DNA of 8,817 nucleotides from NCBI GenBank assembly GCA_964598355.1, contig CAZRBN010000055.1, forward strand, positions 1 through 8,817. The letters run 5' to 3'. The DNA is from DASQJJ01 sp964598355. Lineage in GTDB: Bacteria > Patescibacteriota > Microgenomatia > Levybacterales > UBA12049. This document shows, piece after piece, positions 1-5,285 of this stretch. The translations under genes and the position numbers were made by a program. The notes under the pieces are model-generated. The model was not told the origin of the DNA, made no database searches, and worked only from the letters and a program-made list of their open reading frames with translations. Within the stretch, counting starts at the first letter, position 1, and every line of letters starts with the position of its first letter.

Positions 1-92
1 AACCAAGATGTGCAAAATGCAAAGTTATTAAGCGAAAAGGAGTGCTTCGTGTTGTCTGCGAAAATCCAAGACACAAACAGCGCCAAGGATAA
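1..92 (+). CDS. rpmJ: 50S ribosomal protein L36 (3' end, partial)
   Basis: The window opens inside this gene: reading from base 3, the frame gives PRCAKCKVIKRKG, then VLRVVCENPRHKQRQG and a TAA at 90-92. This is the C-terminal ~29 residues of bL36, the smallest large-subunit protein. The zinc-ribbon ligands are visible as CxxC, then Cys and His in CENPRH, so this is the zinc-binding form. It lies three bases upstream of rpsM, as in many bacterial spc/alpha junctions. The start codon is outside the window. Confidence 0.93.
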   Translation, partial: PRCAKCKVIKRKGVLRVVCENPRHKQRQG

Positions 93-95
93 TCT

Positions 96-500
96 ATGAG
101 AATTTCAGGAATTACTATACCAGATGAAAAAAGAGTTGATATTTCTCTTACCTATTTATATGGAATTGGTCGTAGTAATGCAAAAGATGTTTTAAAAAAA
201 GCGGGCGTTGATGGAGCAATAAGAGTAAAAGACCTTTCAGAGGAAGCACAAAAAAGTATTTCTAAGATTTTGGAGTCTTACAAGCTTGAAGGAGATTTAC
301 GAGCAGAAGTAACAGGAAATGTAAAAAGACTCAAAGAAGTTGGTACGTACAGAGGCAGTAGACATATGCATAATTTGCCATCACGTGGACAACGAACAAA
401 ATCAAATGCCCGTACAAAACGAGGTAAGAGATTAACCATTGGAGCTATCAAGAAAGAAGTTGCAGCAAAGATTGAAGCATCAAAAACTGCAAAGAAATAG
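96..500 (+). CDS. rpsM: 30S ribosomal protein S13
   Basis: This is uS13, the small-subunit head protein that contacts the P-site tRNA and forms inter-subunit bridges. The 134-residue product starts MRISGITIPDEKRVDISLT and has the family helix-two-turn-helix (YGIGRSNAKDVLKKAG). It also has the signature GTYRGSRHMHNLPSRGQRTK near residues 86-101, followed by a basic tail. It is longer than the usual 118-126 residues because of an Ala/Lys-rich C-terminal extension (IKKEVAAKIEASKTAKK). The start at 96 has a good Shine-Dalgarno (AAGGAT, 85-90) that overlaps the rpmJ stop. Only three bases separate the two genes, so there is no room for the S4-binding pseudoknot found before rpsM in E. coli. Confidence 0.97.
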   Translation: MRISGITIPDEKRVDISLTYLYGIGRSNAKDVLKKAGVDGAIRVKDLSEEAQKSISKILESYKLEGDLRAEVTGNVKRLKEVGTYRGSRHMHNLPSRGQRTKSNARTKRGKRLTIGAIKKEVAAKIEASKTAKK

Positions 501-511
501 AAAGGAACAAA

Positions 512-913
512 ATGGCTGTAAAGAAAGACACAAAATTAATTAAAAAGAAAAAAGGTGGAGTAACTGTCAGTACCTCTGGTAAAATTTTTATCACAGCTAC
601 TTTTAATAACACATTAGTTTCTGTTACCAATGATAAAGGAGAAACAGTTTCTTGGAGTTCTTCTGGAGCTAAAGGATTTAAAGGTGCAAGAAAATCAACT
701 CCATATGCTGCTTCCTTAGCAGTAGAAGATGCAGCAAAGAAAGCTCTTGAAAAAGGACTAAAATCTGTTGAAGTATTTGTGAAGGGACCAGGATCCGGAC
801 GAGATAGTGCTCTTCGGGCAATTCGCTCTGCAGGGCTTTCAATTGCGCTGATTGCAGATATTACACCAATGCCACATAATGGACCAAGAGCAAAAAAGAG
901 AAGACGCGTGTAA
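512..913 (+). CDS. rpsK: 30S ribosomal protein S11
   Basis: This is uS11, a platform protein of the small subunit near the mRNA exit and E site. The 133-residue length is normal for the family. Recognisable segments are TFNNTLVSVTNDKGETVSWSS, GAKGFKGARKSTPYAA, EVFVKGPGSGRDSALRAI and the end DITPMPHNGPRAKKRRRV. A basic, poorly conserved N-terminus (KKDTKLIKKKKGG) precedes the core. The start at 512 has an AAAGGA Shine-Dalgarno (501-506) with a five-base spacer, one of the few clear ones in the window. The gene begins 11 bases after rpsM and is surely co-transcribed with it. A long open frame on the opposite strand (448-957) is a shadow. Confidence 0.97.
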   Translation: MAVKKDTKLIKKKKGGVTVSTSGKIFITATFNNTLVSVTNDKGETVSWSSSGAKGFKGARKSTPYAASLAVEDAAKKALEKGLKSVEVFVKGPGSGRDSALRAIRSAGLSIALIADITPMPHNGPRAKKRRRV

Positions 914-930
914 ACACACGAAATAATTTT

Positions 931-1533
931 ATGGCACGATATACAGGACCAAAACATAAATTAGCACGACGAGAAGGAATCAACTTGATTGACAAACAGT
1001 CAGCTTCTCTACAAAAGCGACTTACTATTAAGCCAGGAGTTCATGGTGCAAAAAGAGCAAGAAAACTTTCAGAATTCGGTCTTCAGCTTAGAGAAAAACA
1101 AAAAGCAAAGAATATGTATGGTGTTTTGGAAAAGCAATTTTCCAATATGGTTGCAGATGTCCAAAAAATGAAAGGTGATACCTCAGAACAGATTATTGCC
1201 CGACTTGAAAGAAGGCTTGATAATCTTGTCTATAGACTTGGTTTTACAAAATCACGATTTATGGCACGACAATTTGTTTCACATGGTCATGTTTTGGTAA
1301 ATGGTAAAAAGCTTACTATTCCTTCTTATGTTGTTAGAGAAGGAGATATTGTTGAGCTTGGAGTAAAAATTCAAAAAAATCCAGATGTTATAAAGGTAAT
1401 GGCAGAAGAAAAGATTATGCTTCCTTTCTTAGAAAGAACAGGACATGTTGGTAAATTAGTAAGAAATCCAAAAAGAGAAGACGTCGAAGTACCATTCGAT
1501 GTTCAGATGATTATTGAGTATTATTCACGATAA
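931..1533 (+). CDS. rpsD: 30S ribosomal protein S4 (zinc-free form)
   Basis: This is uS4, a primary 16S rRNA-binding assembly protein at the mRNA entry tunnel. The 200-residue product has the N-terminal MARYTGPKHKLARREG and the GVHGAKRARKLSEFGLQLREKQK block. A C-terminal S4 RNA-binding domain follows (residues ~90-155; LERRLDNLVYRLGF, then ARQFVSHGHVLVNGKKLTIPSYVV). The cysteines that bind zinc in the C+ form of S4 are absent, so this is the C- form. There is no Shine-Dalgarno before ATG 931 (ACGAAATAATTTT), so initiation probably depends on coupling to rpsK, 17 bases upstream. In other bacteria S4 represses its own operon; whether it does here is unknown. Confidence 0.97.
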   Translation: MARYTGPKHKLARREGINLIDKQSASLQKRLTIKPGVHGAKRARKLSEFGLQLREKQKAKNMYGVLEKQFSNMVADVQKMKGDTSEQIIARLERRLDNLVYRLGFTKSRFMARQFVSHGHVLVNGKKLTIPSYVVREGDIVELGVKIQKNPDVIKVMAEEKIMLPFLERTGHVGKLVRNPKREDVEVPFDVQMIIEYYSR

Positions 1534-1534
1534 G

Positions 1535-1570
1535 CGCAAAATTCGTGGCTAACAAGCAAACAAATTTGCG
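1535..1570 (+). other. Inverted repeat in the rpsD-rpoA gap
   Basis: CGCAAAATT (1535-1543) can pair with AATTTGCG (1563-1570) as eight base pairs with one bulged A, around a 19-base loop. No T-run follows, so it is not a classical terminator. It directly follows the rpsD stop. It could be an mRNA-processing or protein-binding hairpin, or chance. The pairing is seen directly; a function is not. Confidence 0.35.
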
Positions 1571-1572
1571 TG

Positions 1573-1601
1573 TTGAATATTATTGGAAAAAATGGTAAGA
1601 T
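1573..1601 (+). promoter_or_regulatory. Possible internal promoter for rpoA
   Basis: TTGAAT (1573-1578) and an extended -10, TGG-TAAGAT (-10 hexamer 1596-1601), are separated by 17 bases. Each hexamer matches the sigma70 consensus at four of six positions, and the TGn extension improves the -10. The predicted start near 1608 lies 7-10 bases before the preferred rpoA ATGs. That matches the short-leader pattern of other promoters in the window. The evidence is weak to moderate in AT-rich DNA. Confidence 0.35.
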
Positions 1602-1614
1602 ACCTATTACTATT

Positions 1615-2538
1615 ATGATGAATGCAAATTTTAAAGTAACAGAACAAAACAACTCAGACACATATGCTCAATTTATTGTTGAGCCACTTGAGCCAGGATA
1701 TGGATATACCCTTGGCCATGCTATTCGACGAGTTTTACTCGCATCAATTCCAGGAGCAGCAGTTACTTCAGTAAAAATTTCTGGTGTAAAACATAAGTTT
1801 ACAGCAGTTCCAGGACTTAAAGAAACAGTCGTCGATTTTCTCCTCAATCTTAAAAATGTTAGTTTCAGACTTTCTCCATCAAAAGAATCAGCAACAGTTA
1901 CTCTTACAGCAAAAGGTCAAAAAGAAGTCACAGCAGCAGATATTGAAGAAGTCGACGGAGTAGAAGTTGTTAATAAAGATCAATACTTGGGATATTTATC
2001 AGGGGAAAAAACAAAGCTTGAAGTAGAAATTACTATTGAAAGAGGTTATGGATATTCACTCGCTGAAGAAAGACAGTCAGAATCACTTGGAATGATCCTT
2101 ACTGATGCAGTATTTACACCAGTTAAGAGAGTTAATTATACAGTTGAAGCAACCCGTGTTGGACGAAGAACCAACATGGATAAACTTGTTTTGCAAGTAT
2201 GGACCAATGGGTCTGTTACTCCAAAAGAAGCTCTTGATGAAACAACAAAAATTCTTTCTTCTTTCTTTAGACAAGTTTATGAGCCACAAACAGATGGTGT
2301 AGAAGCTCCTGTTATTGCAACATCTTCTATTTCTGAAGATTTATTAAGACTTACTGTTGACGAATTAGATCTTCCAACACGAATTTATAACAGCCTTAGA
2401 AATGGTGGTATTGAAACAATTGGACAACTCTTGTTAACTCCACGAAAAGATCTTATTTCCATGAGAAACATGGGAGCAAAATCAATCGCAATTATTGAAG
2501 AGAAGCTGTCAGAAAAAGGTATTTCACTCAACGTTTAA
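1615..2538 (+). CDS. rpoA: DNA-directed RNA polymerase subunit alpha
   Basis: The alpha subunit dimerises to nucleate RNA polymerase assembly and contacts UP elements and activators. The N-terminal domain shows FIVEPLEPGYGYTLGHAIRR then VLLASIPGAA, the classic dimerisation segment, and later VEATRVGRRTNMDKLVLQVW. The C-terminal domain (last ~65 residues) keeps residues equivalent to the DNA-contacting Arg, Asn, Gly, Lys and Ser of E. coli (TRIYNSLRNGG; RNMGAKSIAIIEEKL). The frame is also open upstream to a GTG at 1570, giving 322 residues. However, the upstream residues match nothing expected, and family members begin just before the MNANFKVTEQ-like segment. I therefore prefer ATG 1615 or 1618 (about 307 residues). 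Neither start has a convincing Shine-Dalgarno. Confidence 0.95.
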   Translation: MMNANFKVTEQNNSDTYAQFIVEPLEPGYGYTLGHAIRRVLLASIPGAAVTSVKISGVKHKFTAVPGLKETVVDFLLNLKNVSFRLSPSKESATVTLTAKGQKEVTAADIEEVDGVEVVNKDQYLGYLSGEKTKLEVEITIERGYGYSLAEERQSESLGMILTDAVFTPVKRVNYTVEATRVGRRTNMDKLVLQVWTNGSVTPKEALDETTKILSSFFRQVYEPQTDGVEAPVIATSSISEDLLRLTVDELDLPTRIYNSLRNGGIETIGQLLLTPRKDLISMRNMGAKSIAIIEEKLSEKGISLNV

Positions 2539-2540
2539 TA

Positions 2541-2564
2541 GTTGGGTCGTAAGACCACCCAAAC
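2541..2564 (+). other. GNRA-loop hairpin in the rplQ leader
   Basis: GTTGGGTC (2541-2548) pairs with GACCACCCAAAC (2553-2564) around a GTAA loop, which would be a GUAA (GNRA) tetraloop in RNA. The stem is uninterrupted except for a short bulge. It begins two bases after the rpoA stop and is followed closely by a second, larger hairpin. A GNRA loop and two GC-rich stems in otherwise AT-rich sequence suggest a selected RNA structure and not random pairing. Confidence 0.55.
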
Positions 2565-2567
2565 AGG

Positions 2568-2621
2568 AAGCGACCAGCTCGCATAGATAGAATCAGGTTG
2601 CGGGTGGGCGCTTATTTTTTT
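2568..2621 (+). terminator. Terminator-like hairpin / candidate attenuator before rplQ
   Basis: AAGCG (2568-2572) pairs with CGCTT (2609-2613). The stem continues through CCA/TGG (2574-2576 with 2605-2607) and CGC/GCG (2580-2582 with 2600-2602), with small mismatches and a 17-base loop. A T7 run (2615-2621) follows at once, which is the form of an intrinsic terminator. It ends 11 bases before the rplQ start, so it must be partial or conditional if rplQ, rplM and rpsI are expressed from the upstream operon. Together with the preceding hairpin it resembles a ribosomal-protein leader. Confidence 0.65.
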
Positions 2622-2632
2622 AGGTAAAATAT

Positions 2633-3145
2633 ATGAGAAAACAAGTATTTGGAAGAAAACTTAGTAGGGATGCAAATGAGAGAAAAGCTCTTTTAAAAGG
2701 GCTTATGAATGATTTGGTTTTGAAAGAAACCTTACAGACAACAGAAGAGAAGGCAAAATCAATCAAAGGCCAAGTTGAGAAGTTGGTTACAAAAGCAAAA
2801 GTAAAAGGTGAGGCAGCACGAACATTACTGCAACCATACCTTACTCCAAAAGCTATTGAAAAAGTCCTTACTGATTTAGCTCCTCGCTTTGCAAATAGAC
2901 CAGGTGGATATACAAGAATTGTAAAATTAGGAGAAAGATTTGGAGATAATGCAAATGTTGCTATTATAGAGTGGGTAGAAAAAAGTTCAAAATCAGGAAG
3001 TAAGAATCAAGAAGCAAGTACAGAAGAGAAAAATGTAGAAAAAGTCGAGGCAGTTGTAAAGACAGAGAAGAAAAACTCTACTAAAAAAACTGCAGAGAAA
3101 CCAGTTAAGAAAGAAACAAAAGAGAAGAAAAGTTCAAAAAAATAA
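2633..3145 (+). CDS. rplQ: 50S ribosomal protein L17 with Lys-rich tail
   Basis: This is bL17, which lies near the polypeptide exit tunnel. The core (about residues 1-117) is typical: MRKQVFGRKLSRDANERKAL, LMNDLVLKETLQTTEEKAKS, then APRFANRPGGYTRIVKLGERFGDNANVAIIEW. A tail of about 50 residues follows, made almost only of Lys, Glu, Ser, Thr, Ala and Val. It is low in complexity and probably disordered, taking the protein to 170 residues against about 116-130 usual. The start is fixed by the conserved N-terminus; only a short AGG (2622-2624) serves as a possible ribosome-binding site, directly after the T-run of the upstream hairpin. It is followed after three bases by rplM. Confidence 0.96.
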   Translation: MRKQVFGRKLSRDANERKALLKGLMNDLVLKETLQTTEEKAKSIKGQVEKLVTKAKVKGEAARTLLQPYLTPKAIEKVLTDLAPRFANRPGGYTRIVKLGERFGDNANVAIIEWVEKSSKSGSKNQEASTEEKNVEKVEAVVKTEKKNSTKKTAEKPVKKETKEKKSSKK

Positions 3146-3148
3146 ATT

Positions 3149-3583
3149 ATGAATAAAACAACCAAACCAACATCACAAAAAGAAATAGTTAGAAATTGGC
3201 ATTTGGTAGATCTTAATGGTAAAGTATTAGGCCGTCAAGCAGTGGCAATTGCTCACAAATTGATGGGTAAAGGTAAGCCATATTTTGTCAGTAATTTAGA
3301 TTGTGGAGATTATGTTGTTGTTATTAATGTAAAAAATGTAAAAATTACAGGTAAAAAGGCAACGGATAAGGTATATTCCAGACATTCTATGTATCCAGGT
3401 GGATTTAGGTCAGAGACGTTTAAAGAGGTAATGCTTAAAAAGCCATCAGAAATTGTTATGCATGCTGTAAAGGGCATGTTGCCACAAAACAAATTACGAG
3501 ATAAAATGCTAAAGAGACTGTATGTCTTTGAAGGTCCGGAACATACATATGGGGATAAGTTTACGAAAGAAGAAACTAAGTAG
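3149..3583 (+). CDS. rplM: 50S ribosomal protein L13
   Basis: This is uL13, an early-assembly large-subunit protein. The 144-residue product has the family N-terminal RNWHLVDLNGKVLGRQAVAIA, the GDYVVVINVKNVKITGKKATDKVYSRHS core and the basic signature PSEIVMHAVKGMLPQNKLRD. It closes with KRLYVFEGPEHTY. A short extra N-terminal stretch (MNKTTKPTSQKEI) precedes the conserved tryptophan segment. The ATG at 3149 has no Shine-Dalgarno and follows the rplQ TAA by three bases, so translational coupling is likely. The pairing with rpsI downstream is the near-universal rplM-rpsI unit, here fused onto the end of the alpha operon. Confidence 0.97.
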   Translation: MNKTTKPTSQKEIVRNWHLVDLNGKVLGRQAVAIAHKLMGKGKPYFVSNLDCGDYVVVINVKNVKITGKKATDKVYSRHSMYPGGFRSETFKEVMLKKPSEIVMHAVKGMLPQNKLRDKMLKRLYVFEGPEHTYGDKFTKEETK

Positions 3584-3603
3584 TACTTAAAAATTTTTAG
3601 AAT

Positions 3604-4056
3604 ATGGCAAATAAAACACAAAAACGAGATTATATTTATGCAGTAGGTAGACGACGAGAAGCAAATGCTCGCGTTAGATTGTATGCTGCAGTAAAAGATG
3701 GTCAAGCATGGGGTGAGCATCCAGTTACAAAAGACCAGATGCTTGTGAATGGTATTCCTGTGGAGCACTATTTCTCAGGTCCTATTGCAAAAGCACGATA
3801 TCAATTACCACTTGTTTTGACAAATACATTAGGCAAATATGCTGTTACGGTAAAAGTAGAAGGCGGTGGAAAAGCAGGACAACTTACGGCACTCGTAATG
3901 GGTCTTTCACGAGCGCTCTCTTTGGCAGATAGAGAAAAGAATAGATCAGTACTCAAAGCAAAAGGTCTTCTTACACAAGATTCTCGCATCAGACAAAGAA
4001 GAATGGTTGGTACTGGCGGAAAAGCAAGAAGAAAGAAACAGTCTCCAAAGCGATAA
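3604..4056 (+). CDS. rpsI: 30S ribosomal protein S9
   Basis: This is uS9, whose extended C-terminal tail reaches the P-site tRNA anticodon loop. Recognisable parts are YIYAVGRRREANARVRLY at the start, VNGIPVEHYF, the glycine-rich VKVEGGGKAGQLTALVMGLS, and ADREKNRSVLKAKGLLTQDS. The end, RIRQRRMVGTGGKARRKKQSPKR, finishes with the invariant terminal Lys-Arg. The 150-residue length is slightly above the usual ~130 because of an insert around KDGQAWGEHPVTKDQ. ATG 3604 has no Shine-Dalgarno; the 20-base spacer after rplM is AT-only in its centre. This is the last gene of the + strand operon, and a convergent gene follows. Confidence 0.97.
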   Translation: MANKTQKRDYIYAVGRRREANARVRLYAAVKDGQAWGEHPVTKDQMLVNGIPVEHYFSGPIAKARYQLPLVLTNTLGKYAVTVKVEGGGKAGQLTALVMGLSRALSLADREKNRSVLKAKGLLTQDSRIRQRRMVGTGGKARRKKQSPKR

Positions 4057-4070
4057 GCCCCATCTTTTTC

Positions 4071-4101
4071 ATTGCAAATCCTGCTTTGCAGAAGAAGCAA
4101 T
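4071..4101. other. Stem-loop in the convergent rpsI / methyltransferase gap
   Basis: Within the 78-base gap between two convergent genes, ATTGC (4071-4075) pairs with GCAAT (4097-4101). Inside it, CTGC (4081-4084) pairs with GCAG (4088-4091) around a TTT loop. Internal loops separate the two short stems and neither strand has a proper T-run after it. It may act as a weak bidirectional 3'-end structure, but a clear intrinsic terminator is not visible in this gap. Confidence 0.3.
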
Positions 4102-4134
4102 ATCAGTCAAAAGTATTTTCCCTAAAAATCCCAA

Positions 4135-5157
4135 TTATTGCCAAAGTTTTAAAAACTTCTTTTCATGTTGTTTGACTATTTTTTTATTTCCCAATAACCC
4201 ATGTTGGGACATGTCGGGTGAATACTTACTGGCTGGGACTGTTCGCCCTAGTCCTTCAGCCATTGATCGGACATGATGAGGTCCAGCCCCACAACAGATA
4301 CCAATATAATTAATCCCTATATCTTCTGCTCTTTTTGCAAAATCTGCCATTTCTTCCCGGGTACAAAGATACGAATCCAAATTAACAGGAAATGCAAGAG
4401 TGCCATTTTTTTGTTTAAGAAATTGAAATGCAGGTTGTTGGTGAGTAGTGTGATACGGTACAGGCTGTGCTGCTGTGAAACATGAAACCGATTTCCTTAA
4501 TTTTCTCAGAAGTGGCAACATTGTTTCTGGACCCCGAATGCAATTAAACCCAACAACATCTGCGCCTTTGTTTTCCAGCATTTTGCACCCTTCTATCCAG
4601 TCTATTCCATCTTTGCTTTTTTCATACGTTGCCCCAAACGTTACGAGTGCTGGATATCCAAATTGTTTAATAACATCCAAAGCAATGAGTGCTTCTCCTA
4701 CATACTCAATTGTTTCTGCAATAATAAAATCAACACCAGCCTCTTTTGCCCATCTGACTTGTTCTTTATACATTCCTCGGACAATGGTATCCGTTTTTTT
4801 ATCATTTGGATCATATACCCATGTATTACAGATATTTCCTGCAATGAGGGCATCATCTTCTCTCGCCACTTTTTTTGCAATGGTTAGCGCTTGCCTGTTC
4901 ATTGCTTCTAAATCGTTTTCCCGTCCTATCACCTGTAATTTTTCCCTATGTGCGTAGTAGGTAAACGCCACCATTACTTCTGCTCCTGCACGTAAAAACT
5001 CTCTATGCAACTCTTCAATTGCTTGTGGATAATCTAGCACTACTTCGGGGACAAATGCGCCAGCTTTTATAAAACCTCTTCTCTCAAGTTCAAATAAATA
5101 TCCTTCTGCACCCAAAACAGTACCTTTTTGTAATTTTTCCATTAGTGTTTGTTTCAT
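4135..5157 (-). CDS. Betaine-homocysteine / homocysteine S-methyltransferase family protein
   Basis: The product would transfer a methyl group to homocysteine to form methionine, in the cytoplasm. The 340-residue sequence matches the BHMT branch along its length: ELERRGFIKAGAFVPE, LHREFLRAG, FTYYAHREKL, DFIIAETIEY, QPVPYHTTHQQ and YIGICCGAGPHHVRSMAE. The three zinc-binding cysteines are present as C206 (GFNC) and C288-C289 (GICCG). E148 aligns with the homocysteine-contacting Glu159 of human BHMT. The position of human Asp26 (GDGG) reads GAEG here. The C-terminal dimerisation arm of animal BHMT is missing. The methyl donor (betaine, S-methylmethionine or other) cannot be told from sequence. 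The start at 5157 is supported by GGGAGG at 5170-5175 and by the upstream attenuator, which points to control by methionine supply. Confidence 0.85.
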   Translation of the reverse strand: MKQTLMEKLQKGTVLGAEGYLFELERRGFIKAGAFVPEVVLDYPQAIEELHREFLRAGAEVMVAFTYYAHREKLQVIGRENDLEAMNRQALTIAKKVAREDDALIAGNICNTWVYDPNDKKTDTIVRGMYKEQVRWAKEAGVDFIIAETIEYVGEALIALDVIKQFGYPALVTFGATYEKSKDGIDWIEGCKMLENKGADVVGFNCIRGPETMLPLLRKLRKSVSCFTAAQPVPYHTTHQQPAFQFLKQKNGTLAFPVNLDSYLCTREEMADFAKRAEDIGINYIGICCGAGPHHVRSMAEGLGRTVPASKYSPDMSQHGLLGNKKIVKQHEKKFLKLWQ

Positions 5158-5162
5158 AGCAC

Positions 5163-5187
5163 AAAAAAACCTCCCAGTTGGGAGGTT
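5163..5187 (-). terminator. Intrinsic terminator of the methionine attenuator (segments 3:4)
   Basis: Read on the - strand, AACCTCCC (5187-5180) and GGGAGGTT (5175-5168) form a perfect eight-base-pair stem with an AACT loop, followed by T7 (5169-5163). The methyltransferase ATG is only five bases beyond the T-run. The 3' arm also contains GGGAGG (5175-5170), the only strong Shine-Dalgarno ahead of that ATG. Forming this hairpin would therefore stop transcription and, in any read-through RNA, also hide the ribosome-binding site. It can also terminate transcripts from the MFS gene upstream. Confidence 0.9.
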
Positions 5188-5210
5188 ATCGTATTTCTAA
5201 AAATCCTAAA

Positions 5211-5276
5211 CTACGACAAAACCTCCCTGAAGGGAGACATCATCATAGCCGTCATTGTTTTGTTTGAGAGAACCAT
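5211..5276 (-). CDS. Methionine-rich leader peptide (21 residues)
   Basis: This small frame reads MVLSNKTMTA, then MMM, then SPFREVLS and a TAG at 5213-5211. Five of 21 residues are methionine, with three in a row at codons 11-13 directly upstream of attenuator segment 1. The ATG at 5276 is only about three bases from the predicted transcription start (~5279), so translation would be leaderless or nearly so. No Shine-Dalgarno precedes this ATG or the in-frame ATG at 5255. The stop lies at the 3' edge of segment 2, where a terminating ribosome would block the antiterminator. Its role is presumably to sense charged Met-tRNA and not to make a functional peptide. Too short to judge by coding statistics; the support is positional. 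Confidence 0.72.
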   Translation of the reverse strand: MVLSNKTMTAMMMSPFREVLS

Positions 5277-5285
5277 TTCAGGAAG

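Larger units (their letters stand above)
5163..5279 (-). promoter_or_regulatory. Candidate leader-peptide attenuator responding to methionyl-tRNA
   Basis: On the - strand four segments lie in order. Segment 1 is CTCCC (5236-5232), segment 2 GGGAGGTT (5227-5220), segment 3 AACCTCCC (5187-5180), and segment 4 GGGAGGTT (5175-5168) plus T7. Segments 1:2 pair around TTCA, and 3:4 is an intrinsic terminator. Segment 2:3 pairs perfectly over eight bases and extends, after a two-base bulge, by GTCGTA (5217-5212) with TACGAT (5193-5188), including one G-U pair. The leader peptide has Met-Met-Met codons (5246-5238) immediately before segment 1 and its stop codon just after segment 2. A ribosome stalled at the Met codons would mask segment 1 and permit the antiterminator. 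One that reaches the stop would mask segment 2 and permit termination. The layout follows known trp/his attenuators; the methionine specificity is inferred. Confidence 0.8.

Noticed and set aside
448..957. 169-codon open frame on the - strand across rpsK
   Set aside because: It lies antisense to an unmistakable S11 gene and the S13/S4 junctions, and the product looks like no protein family. Similar shadows occur at 3310-3768, 3801-4100, 4475-4957 and 2083-2289.
1570..1614. GTG start for rpoA, giving a 322-residue alpha subunit
   Set aside because: The 15 extra residues do not resemble alpha N-termini, and the GTG is inside an inverted repeat and upstream of a candidate promoter. ATG 1615/1618 fits the family start.
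2625..2630. TAAAAT as a -10 element for an rplQ promoter
   Set aside because: It is two bases before the rplQ ATG, so transcription would start inside the gene, and no -35 is at a suitable distance.
3587..3600. AT-only palindrome (TTAAAAATTTTTA) between rplM and rpsI
   Set aside because: It is too weak to be a terminator in AT-rich DNA and is most simply a chance palindrome inside an operon.
4007..4276. 89-codon + strand frame running from rpsI into the convergent gene
   Set aside because: It overlaps the end of rpsI in another frame and is antisense to the methyltransferase, with no family resemblance and no start signals.
5166..5227. AAAACCTCCC repeated at 5166-5175 and 5218-5227 as a mobile-element or operator repeat
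   Set aside because: Both copies are explained as attenuator segments 2 and 4, which must each pair with segment 3.
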